The notes beneath the pieces are model-generated. The model searched no databases, was not told the DNA's origin, and was given only the letters and a program-made list of their open reading frames with translations. This document shows, piece by piece, positions 7,149 to 8,567 of a stretch of DNA of 8,567 nucleotides; position 1 is the first letter of the stretch, and every line of letters starts with the position of its first letter. The translations under genes were made by a program, and so were the position numbers. This DNA is from DAOTTW01 sp034437615. GTDB lineage: Bacteria > Chloroflexota > Anaerolineae > Aggregatilineales > Phototrophicaceae. Location of the stretch: positions 1 through 8,567 of the forward strand of contig DAOTTW010000177.1 of assembly GCA_034437615.1 (NCBI GenBank), in the 5' to 3' direction.

Positions 7149-7598
7149 ATGGCGCGGTTTTCACAGGTCGGCATCGCAATCGGCGCGCTGGGCATCATGC
7201 TGGCGCTGATGGGACTGTTCCCTGGCGTGACGGGCGCGGAACCGACCGCAGGTATTGGCATCGTGCAGGTGTTTTTGCTGCTACTGGGCTATGGCTTGCT
7301 GGTCATCGGCGCGTTGATGTACGTCAAATTTTCGTTTTACCTGGGCGTGGGTGATACGTTGGCGCAGCAGATCGGTGTGCGCCTCGCGTTGACAGGCTTG
7401 CTATTTGCTGCGCTGACGGGGCTGGCGGATATTCTCGGTTTCGGCTCGCATTTACGCACCGCTGTCAGCGATATTTTCTTCGGCCAATGGCAGGCATTTG
7501 GCCTGCTGGCCAGTCTTGGCGTTTCATCGCTGGGCGTCGTGGTCTATGCGGTATCCGGCCATCCACGCCTGCCAAAAGACCCACCTGAAGCCGATTAA
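7149..7598 (+). CDS. Small four-helix membrane protein of unknown function
   Basis: This is a 149-residue protein I do not recognise. Four hydrophobic segments lie at about 4-24, 36-59, 74-96 and 114-136, with a short polar C-terminal tail ending PKDPPEAD. There are no cysteines; the two histidines (H101, H138) fall outside the helices, and I see no enzyme motif. It starts 8 bases after the dipeptidase stop, with the G-rich AGGGGGCG as ribosome binding site, so it is almost certainly co-transcribed with the dipeptidase. A role linked to the dipeptidase, for example in membrane association or transport, is only a guess from position. Coding reality is supported by the sustained hydrophobic pattern, the tight spacing and base composition like its neighbours. 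Confidence 0.75.
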   Translation: MARFSQVGIAIGALGIMLALMGLFPGVTGAEPTAGIGIVQVFLLLLGYGLLVIGALMYVKFSFYLGVGDTLAQQIGVRLALTGLLFAALTGLADILGFGSHLRTAVSDIFFGQWQAFGLLASLGVSSLGVVVYAVSGHPRLPKDPPEAD

Positions 7599-7612
7599 GG
7601 CTTAGCGCTATT

Positions 7613-7632
7613 CTTGTGAGATTTCTCACAAG
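7613..7632. promoter_or_regulatory. CRP/FNR-family-like operator palindrome
   Basis: CTTGTGAGATTTCTCACAAG has perfect 9-base arms around TT. Its core is TGTGA-N6-TCACA, the exact half-sites and spacing recognised by CRP-type regulators in other bacteria. It lies 14 bases after the stop of the membrane protein gene and upstream of the lipocalin-like gene. In RNA it could form an 8-base stem with a 4-base loop, but no T-tract follows, so an operator is the better reading. Confidence 0.55.
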
Positions 7633-7650
7633 CACCTAATCGCTCGTTGC

Positions 7651-7679
7651 TAGACTTAGTTCAAACTTTTCACTGTACT
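7651..7679 (+). promoter_or_regulatory. Candidate promoter for the lipocalin-like gene
   Basis: TAGACT (7651-7656) and TGTACT (7674-7679) are 17 bases apart, each matching the consensus in 4 of 6 positions. Transcription would start near 7684-7686, placing the CRP-like palindrome centre (7622.5) at about -61 to -63. A weak promoter with an upstream activator site would make sense. The hexamers alone are not convincing. Confidence 0.3.
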
Positions 7680-7688
7680 GGAATGAAT

Positions 7689-7696
7689 GAGGTGGG
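7689..7696 (+). promoter_or_regulatory. Shine-Dalgarno sequence of the lipocalin-like gene
   Basis: GAGGTGGG ends 5 bases before the ATG at 7702. It is the best ribosome binding site in the window and fixes the start of the last gene. Confidence 0.65.
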
Positions 7697-7701
7697 CGAC
7701 T

Positions 7702-8567
7702 ATGTGGCGCTGGTTTTTGATTGGCATTTCGATTATTGGTATCAGTCTATTCGGCTTCTCGCTGATCGACATCAGCGGCGGTGAGGACATCAGCGCGAAT
7801 ACCGTGCTGAACGCCCCTACGACCAACACAGAGGGCTTCGCACGCGCTGTCGCAGCCTACGACTGGCAGTTCCCACAGGATTTCGGCGCACATCCTGATT
7901 TTCAAACTGAATGGTGGTATTACACGGGCAACGTGGCTGACGTAGAGACCGGGCAGCGCTTCGGCTATCAGTTCACGATTTTTCGGCGTGCCATCACGCC
8001 GGAAGGCGTCGAGAGCGCATCCGAGTGGCGCACCAATCAGATGTATCTGGCACATTTCACGGTCAGCGACATCGCCAGCGAAGCGTTTTATCACACACAG
8101 CAATTCAGCCGGGGCAGCGCCGCTTTAGCAGGTGCGACCACAGACCCGCGTTACCGCGTTTGGCTGGAAGATTGGGAAATCGCAGCGCAGAATGACGACG
8201 CCAGCAGCACGCGCATTCGGGCTGATGCAGGCGATTTTGCGCTTGATGTCACGCTGGCACAGGTCAAGCCGCCGGCCTTGCAGGGTCTGAATGCCAGCGG
8301 ACTCTCACCCAAGAGCGCCGACGCAGGCAACGCCAGCTACTATTACACGCTCTCACGCTTGCTGACCGAAGGCACGATTACGCTTGAGGGGCAGACCTTC
8401 GCCGTAGAAGGCACGACCTGGAAGGACCACGAATTCAGCACCAGCGCACTCGGCACAGGGGCACAAGGTTGGGATTGGTTCGGCCTGATCTTCGACAACG
8501 ACACCGAGATGATGATCGGCCAGATTCGCATGGAGGACGGCAGCACGGAGCCTGCATTCGGCGGCCT
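7702..8567 (+). CDS. CrtC/AttH-type lipocalin-like protein, membrane-anchored, N-terminal part (runs off the right edge)
   Basis: Translation from the ATG at 7702 is open to the window end, giving 288 residues; family members usually run to about 350-400, so the C-terminus is missing. Residues 4-22 are a hydrophobic signal anchor with no lipobox cysteine, so the domain is probably outside the membrane. Family hallmarks are HPDFQTEWWYYTGN (64-77), LAHFTVSD (116-123), GTTWKDHEFS (237-246) and GWDWFGLIF (256-264). The family includes carotenoid 1,2-hydratase CrtC and the AttH-like proteins often encoded beside MacB/FtsX-type ABC transporters. Nothing visible separates the two here; the signal anchor leans toward the AttH-like group. 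Genes beyond the right edge would decide. A strong Shine-Dalgarno and an upstream CRP-like site suggest a separately controlled transcript. The family call is good; an enzyme activity is not supported. Confidence 0.8.
   Translation, partial: MWRWFLIGISIIGISLFGFSLIDISGGEDISANTVLNAPTTNTEGFARAVAAYDWQFPQDFGAHPDFQTEWWYYTGNVADVETGQRFGYQFTIFRRAITPEGVESASEWRTNQMYLAHFTVSDIASEAFYHTQQFSRGSAALAGATTDPRYRVWLEDWEIAAQNDDASSTRIRADAGDFALDVTLAQVKPPALQGLNASGLSPKSADAGNASYYYTLSRLLTEGTITLEGQTFAVEGTTWKDHEFSTSALGTGAQGWDWFGLIFDNDTEMMIGQIRMEDGSTEPAFGG

Noticed and set aside
7613..7632. Palindrome as a rho-independent terminator for the dipeptidase operon
   Set aside because: The stem would be short, not GC-rich, and no run of T follows on either strand. 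The CRP-type half-sites fit better, although a weak terminator role is not excluded.
682..8567. A carotenoid biosynthesis cluster
   Set aside because: A desaturase-like flavoprotein and a CrtC/AttH-like protein are present, but they are in different transcripts with a molybdoenzyme and a dipeptidase between them, and no phytoene synthase, cyclase or prenyltransferase is visible.
1..8567. Defence system, mobile element or CRISPR
   Set aside because: No transposase, integrase, nuclease, toxin-antitoxin pair, direct repeat array or tRNA-flanked insertion was seen. Gene content and base composition look like a stable chromosome.

Overview
The window looks like ordinary chromosome from a moderately GC-rich bacterium, most likely a member of the Chloroflexota (Anaerolineae-like). 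This rests on family resemblance read by eye, not on a search. The clues are a GT-C glycosyltransferase carrying a C-terminal beta-sandwich, a sulfite-oxidase-type molybdoenzyme preceded by a long multi-helix membrane region, and a CrtC/AttH lipocalin-like protein. I see no RNA genes, mobile elements, CRISPR arrays or phage genes.

Layout. Positions 1-476 (minus strand, cut by the left edge) encode a TPR protein. A 205-base divergent spacer carries an extended -10 promoter for that gene and a hairpin-like inverted repeat. A two-gene plus-strand unit follows: a membrane GT-C glycosyltransferase (682-2514) whose end overlaps by 7 bases the start of an FAD-dependent, carotene-desaturase-like oxidoreductase (2508-4145). 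This unit converges, with a 29-base gap, on a minus-strand gene (4175-5896) for a membrane-anchored molybdopterin oxidoreductase. A 179-base divergent spacer separates the molybdoenzyme from a second plus-strand unit: an M19-type zinc dipeptidase (6076-7140) and a small four-helix membrane protein (7149-7598). The last gene (7702 to the right edge, incomplete) encodes a membrane-anchored CrtC/AttH lipocalin-like protein. It has its own promoter region with a perfect CRP-type palindrome.

How the genes may work together. Translational overlap argues that the glycosyltransferase and flavoprotein are made together; GT-C enzymes use polyprenyl-phosphate-linked sugars and this flavoprotein resembles enzymes acting on polyenes or isoprenoids, so a role in modifying a lipid is possible but unproven. 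The molybdoenzyme is predicted to have four membrane helices, then an internal twin-arginine segment, placing its catalytic domain outside the membrane.

No clearly new multi-gene system is visible. The points most worth a second look are the internal Tat motif in a polytopic protein that lacks heme ligands, the CRP-like operator at a class-I-like distance from the last gene, a perfect palindrome between the Shine-Dalgarno and start codon of the molybdoenzyme gene, and a 48-base AT-rich insertion in the flavoprotein gene.
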